The notes beneath the pieces are model-generated. The model saw only the letters and a list, made by a program, of their open reading frames with translations, did not search any database and was not told where the DNA came from. A program made the translations under genes and the position numbers. From positions 1 through 28,873 of the forward strand of contig JAOZST010000027.1 of the NCBI GenBank assembly GCA_029939535.1: a stretch of DNA of 28,873 bases. Reading direction: 5' to 3'. The stretch's first letter is position 1. Each line of letters begins with the position of its first letter. This document shows positions 7,472-14,650 of this stretch, in pieces. This DNA comes from NBML01 sp029939535. GTDB lineage: Bacteria > Desulfobacterota > Desulfobacteria > Desulfobacterales > Desulfobacteraceae.

Positions 7472-8650
7472 TTAAATAGTTTCCAGAACCTCATATGTTT
7501 CCAAAGCAATCTGGAGCTCTTCATTGGTGGGAACCACCCAAACCTGGACTTGGCTGTTGGTGCTGTGAATCCAGCGGGCTTCCCGGGATCTGGTGTTGTT
7601 TTTTTCAGGGTCAATCTCAATGCATAGAAAGGACATATCCTCCAGGATTTTACTTCGGACGATTTCGTCATTTTCTCCGATGCCTGCGGTAAATACAAGG
7701 GCATCCACATGGCCTAGGACTGCTATATAGGCCCCGACATATTTTTTGATTTGATAGGCAAACATGTCGACGGCTAGTTGGGCTCTTTTATCACTAAGGG
7801 CCGATTGTTCGTGGATATCCCGCAGGTCATTGAGGCCGCAGATACCCTTGAACCCGCTTTTCTTGTTGAGAACATCACCTAATTCCTTTTGGGTCATGCC
7901 GGTTTTGTCCATGAGGTATCCAAATATGGCTGGATCAAAGTCACCGGTCCTTGTTCCCATCATCACTCCGGCAAGGGGGGTCATGCCCATGGAGGTGTCC
8001 TGGCATTTGCCCTGTTTAACGGCAGAAATTGAACAGCCATTGCCCAGGTGCAGGGTGATGAGGTTGGTTTCTTCTGGTTTTCTGCCCATGAGAAGGGCAG
8101 CCTTCTGGGCTATATATTTGTGGGAAGTGCCGTGGAATCCATATTTGCGTACTTTATATCTTGTATAGTATTCATGGGGAAGGGCGTATAAAAAAGCTTT
8201 TTCCGGAATGGTCTGGTGGAAATTGGTGTCAAATACAGCCACCTGGGGTTTGCCTGGAAAAAATTTTTCAGCCAGAGTAATCCCAATGAGGTTGGGGGGA
8301 TTGTGCAGGGGGGCCAGGAGATTGTTTTCCTGGATGGCTTTTTTAACTTTCCTGGTGATCAGGGTGGCGGTTTTGAATGACTCTCCCCCCTGGACCACAC
8401 GGTGGCCAATGGCATCAATTTTCTGGGTTATCAGGTCGGCCACCAGGTGCATGGCTTTCTGGTGGTCAGGTATGGGCAGTGTTTTTTTGTTTTTTTTTAT
8501 TTTGGAACTGGAAAAATTTTTATGGGTTATTGTTCCTTTGGTTTCACCAATTCTCTCCACAACACCTGCGATCATGGTGAGAGAATTTTTCATATCAAAG
8601 AGCTGATATTTTAAGGAAGAGCTGCCCGTATTGATTACCAAGACATTCAT
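7472..8650 (-). CDS. ackA: Acetate kinase
   Basis: This 392-residue cytoplasmic enzyme interconverts acetyl phosphate plus ADP with acetate plus ATP. Family residues are in place: Asn7 in NTGSSSLKYQ, Arg84 in GHRVVQGG, Asp141 in VFDTNFH, His173 in GFHGTSH, His201 in HLGNG, Arg234 in MGTRTGDFD, and the closing TNEELQIA. They sit seven positions earlier than in the Methanosarcina enzyme, as expected for a slightly shorter N-terminal half. It starts 12 bases after the GntR stop, without a strong ribosome-binding site, so it is probably translated from the same message. Phosphotransacetylase is not in the window. Lying next to an amino-acid catabolic cluster, it would recover ATP from acetyl-CoA, or propionyl-CoA if it accepts propionate. 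Confidence 0.97.
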   Translation of the reverse strand: MNVLVINTGSSSLKYQLFDMKNSLTMIAGVVERIGETKGTITHKNFSSSKIKKNKKTLPIPDHQKAMHLVADLITQKIDAIGHRVVQGGESFKTATLITRKVKKAIQENNLLAPLHNPPNLIGITLAEKFFPGKPQVAVFDTNFHQTIPEKAFLYALPHEYYTRYKVRKYGFHGTSHKYIAQKAALLMGRKPEETNLITLHLGNGCSISAVKQGKCQDTSMGMTPLAGVMMGTRTGDFDPAIFGYLMDKTGMTQKELGDVLNKKSGFKGICGLNDLRDIHEQSALSDKRAQLAVDMFAYQIKKYVGAYIAVLGHVDALVFTAGIGENDEIVRSKILEDMSFLCIEIDPEKNNTRSREARWIHSTNSQVQVWVVPTNEELQIALETYEVLETI

Positions 8651-8662
8651 GGTTCTGTCTTT

Positions 8663-9334
8663 TTAATTTTGTTCGGTCATTGCATAAAATTGTTTGATAT
8701 AGTTTTCCTGCACCCCATAGGACCAGTGGACATCCTTTAATATCTGTGAGGCTTTCAAAGGGTTCCCCTGTTGCAGGAAATCAATGAATTTTGAATGCTC
8801 TTTACAATTTCTAAGTTCCCATTCAGCAATATAACTCTGGCCCTGGAAATCGTAGAGCCTGTGTTTGATGGGAAAGATGAATTTTTTTAAGAGGGGGTTG
8901 TCTGAAAGATTGTTATACACATCATGGAATGCCAGGTTGGTTGCAAAAAGCCTGGAAAAATCATTGTTTTCAATGTCTTGTATCATCCTTGAATTGAGAT
9001 CTTCCAGCCGGGAAATATGGGAGGGGGTAATTTTATCAAAACAATCCTGAATAATTGAGGCCTCAATGATGCCTATGGCATTATAGGCATCTTTTACGTC
9101 TTTTAATTCAAGGGCATTTACCATGACACCTCTTCTGGGAAGTATGGTGACAAAGCCTTCCTGCTCCAGATGGATCAATGCGTCCCTGAGAGGGGTCTTG
9201 CTGATGCCCAGCTGTTGAGCAATCCTGTTGAGGTTGATGGTTGAGCCGGGAGCCAGGCCACCGGTAACCATTTCGGTTCTCAGGTACTCATAGACCTGTT
9301 CACGTAAGGATAAAATATTTAACCTGTTCTTCAT
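8663..9334 (-). CDS. GntR-family transcriptional regulator with FCD ligand domain
   Basis: This 223-residue protein has an N-terminal winged helix (about 5-70: LREQVYEYLRTEMVTGGLAP, then LGISKTPLRDALIHLEQEGF) and an all-helical FCD domain (about 80-215). FCD metal ligands are plausible in NLAFHDVY, KEHSKFID and KDVHWSYG. FCD regulators usually sense carboxylic acids and repress nearby catabolic genes. It is transcribed with acetate kinase, and two strong palindromes lie upstream (9375-9391 and 9439-9476), suggesting autoregulation. The effector could be an acid intermediate of the neighbouring aminotransferase/dehydrogenase pathway; that is an inference. The ribosome-binding site is weak. Confidence 0.9.
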   Translation of the reverse strand: MKNRLNILSLREQVYEYLRTEMVTGGLAPGSTINLNRIAQQLGISKTPLRDALIHLEQEGFVTILPRRGVMVNALELKDVKDAYNAIGIIEASIIQDCFDKITPSHISRLEDLNSRMIQDIENNDFSRLFATNLAFHDVYNNLSDNPLLKKFIFPIKHRLYDFQGQSYIAEWELRNCKEHSKFIDFLQQGNPLKASQILKDVHWSYGVQENYIKQFYAMTEQN

Positions 9335-9374
9335 TTTAGGGTATTGCCTTTGGTTTCCATGCTTTTAAAAGAAC

Positions 9375-9391
9375 TTTGTATGATATACGAA
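9375..9391 (-). promoter_or_regulatory. Candidate GntR/FCD operator
   Basis: TTTGTATGATATACGAA has a perfect core GTAT-GAT-ATAC and near-perfect outer arms (one mismatch). This shape, GTAT separated by a short spacer from ATAC, is common for FadR/VanR-type GntR regulators. It lies 41-57 bases upstream of the gntR start. Confidence 0.5.
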
Positions 9392-9438
9392 CCTGTAGGC
9401 CCAGTCAATAAACAGGGTCAATAATTTATCAGGTCATT

Positions 9439-9476
9439 TTTAAACTGATATCTAATATATCAGATATCAGTTTAAA
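9439..9476. repeat. 15-bp perfect inverted repeat upstream of gntR
   Basis: TTTAAACTGATATCT (9439-9453) and its exact reverse complement (9462-9476) flank an 8-base spacer AATATATC. It is AT-rich and lacks a T-run, so it is more likely an operator than a terminator, although it could also form a hairpin after the metallo-hydrolase stop at 9582. It lies about 105 bases before the gntR start. Confidence 0.6.
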
Positions 9477-9581
9477 GTCAAGTAAAATTCTTTTTCCCTG
9501 GGAAAAATATTTGGTATTGAATTTATCAGATATCCCCGTGTATAGTCGGAACCTTATATTCCGTTTGGGGCAGGGTATGAT

Positions 9582-10331
9582 TTATCCGATAACATCCAAG
9601 GAGGCAAACCTGGGTTCGTGGAGGGGGATGATGATATCAGCCTCCTCTTTTACTTTTTCCATTATATCGTAGGCTGAATATACATCCACATGGGTGCCCG
9701 GGGGTATTAGGTCCATTTCCATTCCCCTGATCTCCATTGGGGGATTGTAATTTTCATCAATTATGCAGAATCCAGTGATGGCAGCTTTCCCCTTGGCCGT
9801 GTCAATAAAGACTGTAAGTCCGCCCCGGGTGTGAACCGGGGTGTGCTTGACACGTATTCCCTCAATGATTTCCATATCTTCTGTGACTACCTGGATCTGA
9901 TGGTTTTCTTCAATATCTTCAATATAATCTTCCAGGTACCGATAATCCAGGGGATGGGGGTCATGGATTGATTCAAGCTCTTTTTCATGGACATAGAACA
10001 GGGCATTTTCACATTTGTAATCGTTTTCGCAGTGGTCCATATGCAGATGGGTGTGGATGACGATATCGATGTCAGAGGGAGTCAGGCCGTGTTTTGCCAG
10101 GCCCTGTTCAAAGGTGTGGATTTTGCCGCCAATGGCATCTTCCCGGTCCCTGGACTGAATCGGGCTCATTTCGCCTGTATCCACAAGGATGTTTTTGTTC
10201 CCGCCCTTGATCACCCAGGTAAAAATTGGAATTGTGTATTGCTCGCCCTGGCCGTATTGATAGGTCATCATGCTTTTATCAAAGACTTTGGATCCCATGG
10301 CAATGGGATGAATGGTATAAATTTGAGACAT
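9582..10331 (-). CDS. Metallo-beta-lactamase-fold hydrolase of the N-acyl-homoserine lactonase/gamma-lactonase type
   Basis: This 249-residue protein has the zinc motif HTHLHMDH (His95, His97, Asp99, His100), His167 in TPVHTRGG and His238 in PLHEP. The Asp that normally bridges the two metals is not obvious: the expected position reads AITGFC. The overall plan resembles AiiA/AttM (BlcC) lactonases, which open lactone rings; quorum quenching should not be assumed. The gene lies directly downstream of the aminotransferase but beyond a terminator, and upstream of GntR and acetate kinase. In Agrobacterium a BlcC lactonase sits beside a semialdehyde dehydrogenase, so a role on a lactone or ester intermediate is possible here. 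The start is supported only by a weak AAAGGC. Confidence 0.8.
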   Translation of the reverse strand: MSQIYTIHPIAMGSKVFDKSMMTYQYGQGEQYTIPIFTWVIKGGNKNILVDTGEMSPIQSRDREDAIGGKIHTFEQGLAKHGLTPSDIDIVIHTHLHMDHCENDYKCENALFYVHEKELESIHDPHPLDYRYLEDYIEDIEENHQIQVVTEDMEIIEGIRVKHTPVHTRGGLTVFIDTAKGKAAITGFCIIDENYNPPMEIRGMEMDLIPPGTHVDVYSAYDIMEKVKEEADIIIPLHEPRFASLDVIG

Positions 10332-10360
10332 GGTTTTTTTGCCTTTATAAAAAAATTAAT

Positions 10361-10392
10361 ATAGGAGCCGGAAACAAGGTTCCGGCTCCTAT
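10361..10392 (-). terminator. Rho-independent terminator after the aminotransferase gene
   Basis: A 13-base perfect hairpin, ATAGGAGCCGGAA (10361-10373) with its complement at 10380-10392 and a six-base loop, lies 58 bases after the aminotransferase stop. On the minus strand it is followed by ATTAATTTTTTT. It separates the dehydrogenase-aminotransferase operon from the lactonase-like gene. Confidence 0.8.
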
Positions 10393-10449
10393 AAAAATAC
10401 AGGCAATCAATCCAATGTGTCAATGGATAGTATGGGTATAAGGGGTCTG

Positions 10450-11811
10450 CTATTGCATGCTTATTTTTCCAATGGCAATATCCAGGGTTTCCAGCATAAA
10501 ATCCACATCTTTTTCATTGATGCACATGGGGGGTTTTATTCTCAATGTATTTCCGTTGTATCCGCCCTTGCCCACCAGGAGCCCGAGATCCTTTAAGGTT
10601 TCAAAAACCTCCATGCATTCCTGGGAAGCAGGTTCCTTGGTCTGACGGTCTTTGACAAATTCAACCCCTGTCATAAGGCCGCTGCCTCTGATATCACCGA
10701 TCAGCTCGTATTTTTCCTGTAATTTATGATATCCGGCCATGAGCCTGTTGCCCATGTTAAGGCAATTTTCCTGGAGTTTGTCTCTGTCAATGAGTTCCAG
10801 GACTGCCTTGCCGATTGCGCAGGACACAGGGTTGCCTCCAAAGGTGTTGAAATGAATTCTTTCGGTGAGTCTGGCAGCAATTTGAGGAGTGGTTACCACT
10901 GCGGCCAGGGGCGCACCGTTGCCAATGCTTTTGGCCATGGTTACGATGTCCGGCATAACCTCCTGAAATTCAAAACCCCAATAATGGGTTCCAAGCCGTC
11001 CAAAACCGGTCTGGACTTCATCGGCTATGCAGACACCGCCGGCTGCCCGGGTATGTTCGTAGGCTTTGGCAAGATAACCCTTGGGCAGTACAACGCTTCC
11101 ACCCACACCCTGGATGGGTTCGGCAAAAAATCCAGCCACCCGTCCTGGAGTGGTATGATCAATGACACTTTTTACGTCTGCCGCATATTTGACGCCGGCT
11201 TCGGGATCATCATAACCAAAGGGTCCCCGATAGCAGTCAGGGAGAATGGTATGGCGTACTCCAGAGCCCTGGTTTATATTGTATTTCCATGTGGAATGGG
11301 CTGTCAGGCCCATGGTGCTCTGGCTGCCGCCGTGATAGCCGTTTCTAAGGGCAATGATATCATTGTTCCCGGTGTAAAGCCTTGCCATTAGCATGGCAAG
11401 GTCATTGGCTTCGGAACCTGAATTTACAAAATAGCAGACTTCAAGGTCGCCGGGCAGGTGTTCAGCCAGCATTTTCCCATATTCACCGACTATGGGGTTC
11501 AGATAAATGGAAGGGTTGTGGACCAGGGTATTAAACTGCTCACTCACGATGTCGGCAATATAGGGGTGGCTGTGACCCACACTCACGGTTACAATGCCGC
11601 CGATGCCGTCCACATACCTTTTTCCTTTTTCATCGTACAGGTATTGCATGGAGCCTTCCACAATCATGATGGGTTTTTTGTAAAAGGTCAATAAGGAGGG
11701 GGTTAAATATTGTTTTCTCATGGCCATTACCTCGTCATAGGAGGGGCCTGTATAGGGCTTGGGCTGATGGTCATAACCCGGCAGTTCAGGTGCTTTGATT
11801 TCTTGATTCAT
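10450..11811 (-). CDS. Class III aminotransferase, AGXT2-like (beta-amino acid or alanine:glyoxylate type)
   Basis: This 453-residue PLP enzyme has a fold-type I core with NSGSEAND near 130-137, YHGGSQSTMG at 159-168, Asp264 in IADEVQTGFGR (pyridine-nitrogen contact) and Lys294 in MAKSIGNGAPL (Schiff base). The N-terminus (PYTGPSYDEVMAMRKQYL, then TPSLLTFYKKP) closely resembles eukaryotic AGXT2. AGXT2 enzymes transfer amino groups from alanine, beta-alanine or 3-aminoisobutyrate to glyoxylate or pyruvate. It is the last gene of an operon with methylmalonate-semialdehyde dehydrogenase and a ferritin-like protein, which favours a beta-amino acid donor. AAGGAA six bases before ATG supports the start. 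Taurine:pyruvate aminotransferase is an alternative, but no sulfoacetaldehyde enzyme is nearby. Confidence 0.9.
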   Translation of the reverse strand: MNQEIKAPELPGYDHQPKPYTGPSYDEVMAMRKQYLTPSLLTFYKKPIMIVEGSMQYLYDEKGKRYVDGIGGIVTVSVGHSHPYIADIVSEQFNTLVHNPSIYLNPIVGEYGKMLAEHLPGDLEVCYFVNSGSEANDLAMLMARLYTGNNDIIALRNGYHGGSQSTMGLTAHSTWKYNINQGSGVRHTILPDCYRGPFGYDDPEAGVKYAADVKSVIDHTTPGRVAGFFAEPIQGVGGSVVLPKGYLAKAYEHTRAAGGVCIADEVQTGFGRLGTHYWGFEFQEVMPDIVTMAKSIGNGAPLAAVVTTPQIAARLTERIHFNTFGGNPVSCAIGKAVLELIDRDKLQENCLNMGNRLMAGYHKLQEKYELIGDIRGSGLMTGVEFVKDRQTKEPASQECMEVFETLKDLGLLVGKGGYNGNTLRIKPPMCINEKDVDFMLETLDIAIGKISMQ

Positions 11812-11848
11812 AGCAATTCCTTTTTTTATTTTCCCTTCAGCCTCTTTT

Positions 11849-12277
11849 TCAGAGGCTGGAAAGTTTCTTTATATGGGCGGTTCTCTTTTTCCCGGTCTGT
11901 TTCAATGCCATGGCAACTTCAGGAAGGGCCTTAATTTTTACAGCCCCTTCCGTGTAATAGGCCAGGGCCCGGGTTTCCATTTTTCCTGCATAGGCCAGGA
12001 TCTGGGCACGATCCATGTTTTTGTCATCACCGGTATCCAGCACAAAGGGTTTTCTGAAGAAATCCTTAATACCTTCCAGGATCATTTCAGTTACATTTTC
12101 CCTTCTGGTCCGCTGAATATTGGTAATATTCTTTTTTCCGTCCTTGGCAAAGCCCTGGAAAAGGTCTGAAAGATCAGATATTTCCGGGTTGGATGCAGCT
12201 GACAGATAAAATTCCATGTCCTGTTTTTCCATTGCTTCGGCAAAATTCAATAATCCGCCAAAATTTATAATGGGCAT
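11849..12277 (-). CDS. Small ferritin-like protein of unknown function
   Basis: This 142-residue, mostly helical protein resembles the rubrerythrin/ferritin-like four-helix bundle: helix 1 NFAEAMEKQDMEFYLSAA, helix 3 YAGKMETRALAYYTEGA, helix 4 ALKQTGKKRTAHIKKL. Diiron bundles need Glu in helices 1 and 3 and Glu-x-x-His in helices 2 and 4. Here helix 2 reads GFAKDGKKN with no Glu-x-x-His, and helix 4 keeps only the His. The metal site is therefore probably incomplete. It has no signal peptide. GGAGGAAT supports the start. It sits between the dehydrogenase (30 bases upstream) and the aminotransferase (37 bases downstream), so it is part of that operon. A helper, chaperone or sensor role for the pathway enzymes is speculation. 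Confidence 0.65.
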   Translation of the reverse strand: MPIINFGGLLNFAEAMEKQDMEFYLSAASNPEISDLSDLFQGFAKDGKKNITNIQRTRRENVTEMILEGIKDFFRKPFVLDTGDDKNMDRAQILAYAGKMETRALAYYTEGAVKIKALPEVAMALKQTGKKRTAHIKKLSSL

Positions 12278-12307
12278 AAAACTATTCCTCCGATTAAATT
12301 TATTTCC

Positions 12308-13762
12308 TTAGAACCAGCGTTCTATGACCACCTTGGTGTCTGTGAAGAACTGGAATATTTCCTGGCCATGGCCTTTGACATCTCCGAACATGGAGTTGCC
12401 TGATCCGCCAAAGGGGAAAAAGCTCATGGGAGCTGCAATGCCGATATTGATTCCAACCATGGAGGGAAGGGCTTCATACTTGAATTTTCTGGCTGCCTCT
12501 CCTGAATCTGTATACAGACAGGCTGCATTGGCAAAGTCTCTGGTGTTGACCAGTTCTATAACTTCATCAAGGTCTTTGCACCTTACCACACATACCACAG
12601 GGCCAAAGATCTCTTCTCTGGCAATGACCATATCCGGTGTTACATTATCAAAGATGGTGGGCCCTACAAAATATCCTTCAGGATATCCTTCCACCTTGCA
12701 GTCACGGCCGTCCAGCACCAGTGTGGCCCCTTCTTCAATGCCTTTTTCAATATAACCCAGAACCCGGTCTCGGTGTGCACTACTGGCCATGGGTCCCATA
12801 CCGCTAAATTCTATCATACCGTCCCCCACGGCTATTTTACTGGCCTCGGCTATGAATTTTTCCAGGAGACCATCTGCAACATCTCCCACAGGAGCAAGGA
12901 TGGAACCTGCCAGACATCTCTGGCCTGAGCAACCGAAAAAGGAAGTAACAAGGGAAGGAATTCCAGAATCCAGTTTGGCATCGGGCATGATTCCCACGAT
13001 ATTTTTTGCTCCGCCCAGGGCCTGAACTCTCTTGCCTGTATCTCCACAACGCTTGTAAATATATTTGGCAGTGGGCGTGGAACCTACAAAGGATACACCC
13101 TGAATGTCTTTGTGATCCAGAATGGCATTTACCACATCTTTGGATCCATGGACCATATTTACCACGCCATCGGGAAGTCCAACTTCATCAAGGCATTCAA
13201 ATATTTTGGTCTGGGTCATGGGCACCTGTTCCGAGGGTTTCAGTACATAGGTATTTCCTGAAACAATGGCATAGGGAAGGAACCACCAGGGTACCATGGC
13301 AGGAAAATTATAGGGGGCAATACCGGCAAAAACTCCCATGGGCTGGCGATGGCCGGCACAGTCGATCCCTGTGGCAATATCTTCAAGAGTATATCCGCAC
13401 ATGAGTGTGGTTGCGCCTGTGGCATGTTCCACATTCTCAATCATCCGCCGAACTTCAGCCCTGGCCTCATCAATGATTTTTCCCTGTTCCAGTGTGAGGG
13501 CCCGGGCAATTTCTTCAAAATTTTCCTCAAAGGATTCTTTTATTCTGAACAGGTAGCGGGCCCTTGTAAGGGGTGGTGTTTTCCGCCACTGTACAAAGGC
13601 TTCCTGGCCGGCCTGGACTGCTTTGTCAACATCCTCTTGTGTGCTGTAAACAACCTGGGCAATTTTTTCTCCTGTGGCAGGGTTTCTTATGTCTCCGATT
13701 TCGGTTCCATTTGATTCTACCCATTCACCATTGATATAATTTTTTACGAGTGGTAATGACAT
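12308..13762 (-). CDS. mmsA: CoA-acylating methylmalonate/malonate-semialdehyde dehydrogenase
   Basis: This 484-residue aldehyde dehydrogenase has Asn152 in APYNFPAMVPWW, the NAD-binding SFVGSTPTA region and the catalytic Cys283 in GCSGQRCLAG. YNFPAMVPWWFLP and the C-terminal FPFGGSGNSMFGD are typical of methylmalonate-semialdehyde dehydrogenases. That family oxidises methylmalonate or malonate semialdehyde with NAD and CoA, releasing CO2 and forming propionyl-CoA or acetyl-CoA. The segment before the Cys reads QRC where many homologues have ERC. It is the first gene of the three-gene operon, has a consensus promoter and palindromes upstream, and is divergent from an Lrp-type regulator. GGGAGA eight bases before ATG supports the start. 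Confidence 0.92.
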   Translation of the reverse strand: MSLPLVKNYINGEWVESNGTEIGDIRNPATGEKIAQVVYSTQEDVDKAVQAGQEAFVQWRKTPPLTRARYLFRIKESFEENFEEIARALTLEQGKIIDEARAEVRRMIENVEHATGATTLMCGYTLEDIATGIDCAGHRQPMGVFAGIAPYNFPAMVPWWFLPYAIVSGNTYVLKPSEQVPMTQTKIFECLDEVGLPDGVVNMVHGSKDVVNAILDHKDIQGVSFVGSTPTAKYIYKRCGDTGKRVQALGGAKNIVGIMPDAKLDSGIPSLVTSFFGCSGQRCLAGSILAPVGDVADGLLEKFIAEASKIAVGDGMIEFSGMGPMASSAHRDRVLGYIEKGIEEGATLVLDGRDCKVEGYPEGYFVGPTIFDNVTPDMVIAREEIFGPVVCVVRCKDLDEVIELVNTRDFANAACLYTDSGEAARKFKYEALPSMVGINIGIAAPMSFFPFGGSGNSMFGDVKGHGQEIFQFFTDTKVVIERWF

Positions 13763-13810
13763 TCCATGATCTCCCTTTTTTTAAATCCATTTTAAAATCC
13801 AATTGTAAAA

Positions 13811-13820
13811 ATTTCGAAAT
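13811..13820. promoter_or_regulatory. Palindrome ATTTCGAAAT in the dehydrogenase leader
   Basis: This is a perfect ten-base palindrome located between the predicted dehydrogenase promoter and its start codon. A related core, TTTCGAAA, recurs at 13938-13945 on the other side of the promoter. The pair bracketing the promoter suggests regulator binding sites; which protein binds is unknown. Confidence 0.4.
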
Positions 13821-13891
13821 AACCAATTATTATTTGAAAATATAAAATTCCCAGGCAAATTGCCCAATAATTAATTAAACCTGTGTGAATC

Positions 13892-13920
13892 TAAATAGCG
13901 AAAGAATCAGATCATGTCAA
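13892..13920 (-). promoter_or_regulatory. Sigma-70 promoter of the dehydrogenase-aminotransferase operon
   Basis: On the minus strand a perfect TTGACA (13915-13920) and TATTTA (13892-13897) are separated by exactly 17 bases. Transcription would start near 13885, giving a leader of about 120 bases. It is the best promoter match noted in the window. Confidence 0.65.
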
Positions 13921-13937
13921 TATAATTTATTTAAATT

Positions 13938-13945
13938 TTTCGAAA
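13938..13945. promoter_or_regulatory. Palindrome TTTCGAAA upstream of the dehydrogenase promoter
   Basis: It shares its core with ATTTCGAAAT at 13811-13820 and lies 18 bases upstream of the -35 box on the minus strand. It is a possible regulator site between the two divergent genes. Confidence 0.35.
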
Positions 13946-13964
13946 TGGATAATTTAGATGGACA

Positions 13965-14018
13965 TATTAATCGAATATTGATAATATTGATAAAAATATT
14001 GTTTTAATTCGATTAATA
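13965..14018. promoter_or_regulatory. Paired 12-bp inverted sites, probable Lrp/AsnC autoregulatory operator
   Basis: TATTAATCGAAT (13965-13976) and its exact reverse complement (14007-14018) are separated by 30 AT-rich bases. Their centres are 42 bp apart, close to four helical turns. Paired, phased half-sites in A-tract DNA just before an Lrp-type gene (start 14041) fit DNA wrapping by an Lrp multimer. Function is inferred. Confidence 0.55.
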
Positions 14019-14040
14019 ACTAATCTGTAAAAGAGAGTAT

Positions 14041-14532
14041 ATGTCCAGTCAGAAAAATGGAGGAAAAAACAAAGGGATCGACTCAACTGACCGGGAAATT
14101 ATCAAACTGCTCCAGATTGACGGCAGGATTCCAAACACCCAGATAGCCAAGGATCTTGGTGTTTCTGAAGCAACGGTAAGAACCCGTTTGAACCGGCTCA
14201 TTGAAGAAGAGTATATCCAGATCGTTGCTGTGAGCAATCCTTTGAAGCTGGGATTTGAAACCGTGGGTATTTTAAAGATCAAGGTGGATGTTAAAAAACT
14301 TGATTATGTGACCCTTGAGCTGAAAAAACTTAAGCCCATATGGTTTATCGTGCTTGCAACCGGGGAATCAGACATATACACAGAATTTGTGGCCAAGTCC
14401 ACAGAAGAACTTAATGATCTTATTTTTAATAAAATTTATAAGATCGACGGGGTAATCCGGACCCAGACCTCCATGATTCTTAAATACATTAAGAGACGTT
14501 ATGACTGGGGGACTGCCTTAGACGAAATCTGA
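14041..14532 (+). CDS. Lrp/AsnC-family transcriptional regulator
   Basis: This 163-residue protein has an N-terminal HTH (about 12-62: DSTDREIIKLLQIDGR, then NTQIAKDLGVSEATVRTRLNRL) and a C-terminal RAM/ACT-like ligand domain (about 75-150) with ATGESDIYTEFVAKSTEEL. Lrp-type proteins bind amino acids and act as dimers or octamers. It is divergent from the semialdehyde dehydrogenase operon across a 278-base region containing paired symmetrical sites, so it probably controls that operon and itself. The ligand may be the imported or transaminated amino acid. Start ATG 14041 follows AAGAGAG at close spacing. A strong terminator follows. Confidence 0.93.
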   Translation: MSSQKNGGKNKGIDSTDREIIKLLQIDGRIPNTQIAKDLGVSEATVRTRLNRLIEEEYIQIVAVSNPLKLGFETVGILKIKVDVKKLDYVTLELKKLKPIWFIVLATGESDIYTEFVAKSTEELNDLIFNKIYKIDGVIRTQTSMILKYIKRRYDWGTALDEI

Positions 14533-14573
14533 TCTGATAGGATGAAATCTGATAGGACGAAACCTGATGGGTC
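14524..14573. repeat. Short degenerate tandem repeat
   Basis: Three imperfect copies of a unit like GAAATCTGATAGGAC follow one another across the end of the Lrp gene: the first is lengthened by a repeated CTGAT, the third has become GAAACCTGATGGGTC. It looks like local slippage rather than a mobile element. Confidence 0.5.
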
Positions 14574-14592
14574 CATGTCTGAAAATATTAGT

Positions 14593-14641
14593 CAGAGGTT
14601 GGCTGGAAAAATTTTTCAGCCAACCTCTGTCTTGGTTTTTA
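14593..14641 (+). terminator. Rho-independent terminator of the Lrp gene, possibly bidirectional
   Basis: Arms CAGAGGTTGGCTG (14593-14605) and the exact complement (14617-14629) form a 13-bp stem with an 11-base AT loop, followed by TCTTGGTTTTT. The opposite gene (ABC ATPase) ends at 14651, so the hairpin could also stop minus-strand transcription, though its T-run on that side is weaker. Confidence 0.8.
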
Positions 14642-14650
14642 TCAGCTGAT

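Noticed and set aside
10726..11391. A 221-codon plus-strand frame
   Set aside because: It is antisense to the aminotransferase, whose motifs and ribosome-binding site are clear.
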